Part shown: positions 5,538-6,235 of the stretch, piece after piece | Position numbering within the stretch: position 1 is the stretch's first letter | Layout: every line of letters starts with the position of its first letter | Origin: Actinomycetes bacterium | GTDB taxonomy: Bacteria > Actinomycetota > Actinomycetes > S36-B12 > UBA10799 | NCBI GenBank assembly: GCA_029779995.1 | Contig: JAKOZM010000132.1 | Location: 1 to 6,235, forward strand | Length of the DNA: 6,235 bases | Direction: 5' to 3' | Position numbers and translations under genes: made by a program | The notes under the pieces: model-generated | The model's database searches: none | Seen by the model: only the letters and a program-made list of their open reading frames with translations | What the model was told of the DNA's origin: nothing

Positions 5538-6235
5538 TCGCGCGTTTGGCGTCGAGTTCTGCCGCCACGTCGGCGCCCCCGATGACCTGCACGGTCACGC
5601 CGGCCTCCTGTAGTCCTGCGAGCAGCTCGCGCTGCGGCTCCTGGCCGGTGCACAGGACGATCGTGTCGACCTCCAACACCTGGGGCTGCTCGTCGATCAC
5701 CACATGCAGGCCGGCGTCATCGATCCGCTCGTACACGACGCCGGAGACCATCCGTACGCCGCGGTTCTTCAGTTCCGTGCGGTGAATCCAGCCTGTCGTC
5801 TTGCCCAGCCCCTGACCGACCTTGGTCTCCTTGCGCTGCAGCAGGGCCACCTGCCGGGCGGGCGGCCGGTGGGCAGCAGGGATGACGCCGCCCCGGGCGG
5901 TATGAGAGCGGTCGATGCCCCACTCGGCGAAGAACACGTCTGGTTCCAGCGTCGCGCTCACATCGGTCTGTGTGAGGTACTCAGCGACGTCGAAACCGAT
6001 GCCACCGGCCCCCATGATGGCGACGGTCTGTCCCACCTCTGCGTGATCACGCAGCACGTCGAGGTAGGTGACGACCTTGGCGTGCTCAACACCCGGGACA
6101 TCAGGGATGCGTGGCAGCACCCCCGTGGCCAGGATCACTTCGTCGAAGTCCACCAGATCCTCGACTGTCGCGGGCGCCCCCAGTTTGACCGTTACGCCGG
6201 CATCAGCCAGGGCGTTGCGGTAGTAGCGCAGAGTC
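5503..6235 (-). CDS. fadH: 2,4-dienoyl-CoA reductase (FadH type), 5'-truncated
   Basis: These are the C-terminal 243 residues of an NADPH-dependent FMN/FAD/iron-sulfur reductase that removes double bonds during beta-oxidation of unsaturated fatty acids. The visible part is the FAD/NADP-binding half: TLRYYRNAL at the window edge, FDEVILATGVLPR, the dinucleotide motif GAGGIGFDVAEYL (window residues 75-87) and EWGIDRS. It continues with LQRKETKVGQGLGKTTGWIHRT and closes with IGGADVAAELDAKRAIKQG (218-236). These blocks follow E. coli FadH closely, as I recall that sequence. The family has about 670 residues, so the barrel domain and the Fe-S cysteines lie outside the window. The GTG at 6153 is internal and not the start. 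The gene converges with the diguanylate cyclase gene and overlaps the displaced end of that gene. Confidence 0.9.
   Translation of the reverse strand, partial: TLRYYRNALADAGVTVKLGAPATVEDLVDFDEVILATGVLPRIPDVPGVEHAKVVTYLDVLRDHAEVGQTVAIMGAGGIGFDVAEYLTQTDVSATLEPDVFFAEWGIDRSHTARGGVIPAAHRPPARQVALLQRKETKVGQGLGKTTGWIHRTELKNRGVRMVSGVVYERIDDAGLHVVIDEQPQVLEVDTIVLCTGQEPQRELLAGLQEAGVTVQVIGGADVAAELDAKRAIKQGTEVAAAL

Overview
The window is GC-rich, with strong G/C preference at third codon positions, frequent GTG starts and tightly packed genes. This fits a high-GC actinobacterium (Actinomycetota); the genus cannot be named from the sequence alone. There are seven genes. The first and last run off the window edges, and no tRNA, rRNA, CRISPR array or insertion sequence was seen.

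Layout: (1) 2-886 (+) is the 3' part of a xylulokinase. (2) 890-1366 (-) is an unrecognised 158-residue helical protein, tail to tail with the kinase and only 3 bp away. (3) 1367-1563 is a non-coding stretch with repeated AACGAA(A/T) motifs, an imperfect inverted repeat and a perfect 8-1-8 palindrome. (4) 1564-1701 (-) is a 45-residue basic small protein that starts 8 bp after the end of (5), a sulfide:quinone oxidoreductase (SQR) at 1710-3167 (-). (6) 3234-4226 (+) is a SLAC1/TDT-family membrane transporter, divergent from the SQR. (7) 4294-5388 (+) is a PAS-PAS-GGDEF diguanylate cyclase whose last ~50 residues are displaced into another frame, ending at 5537. (8) 5503-6235 (-) is the C-terminal part of a FadH-type 2,4-dienoyl-CoA reductase.

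The most interesting part is 1564-4226. An SQR plus a small partner gene faces a TDT-family exporter across only 66 bp. In the middle of that gap lies a 17-bp near-perfect palindrome, ATACTCCC-T-GGGGGTAT, of the type bound by CsoR/CstR-family repressors. CstR members sense persulfides and control sulfide-oxidation genes in other bacteria. The simplest reading is a small sulfide/persulfide-responsive detoxification module: SQR oxidises sulfide at the membrane, and the transporter exports an oxidised sulfur anion such as sulfite. No regulator gene is in the window, so it would act from elsewhere. The transporter substrate and the small protein's role are inferred.

The second point is the frameshift in the diguanylate cyclase at a G5 run (5378-5382). 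It is a sequencing error, a recent mutation or, less likely, -1 recoding. The flanking kinase and reductase genes look like ordinary carbon and fatty-acid catabolism.
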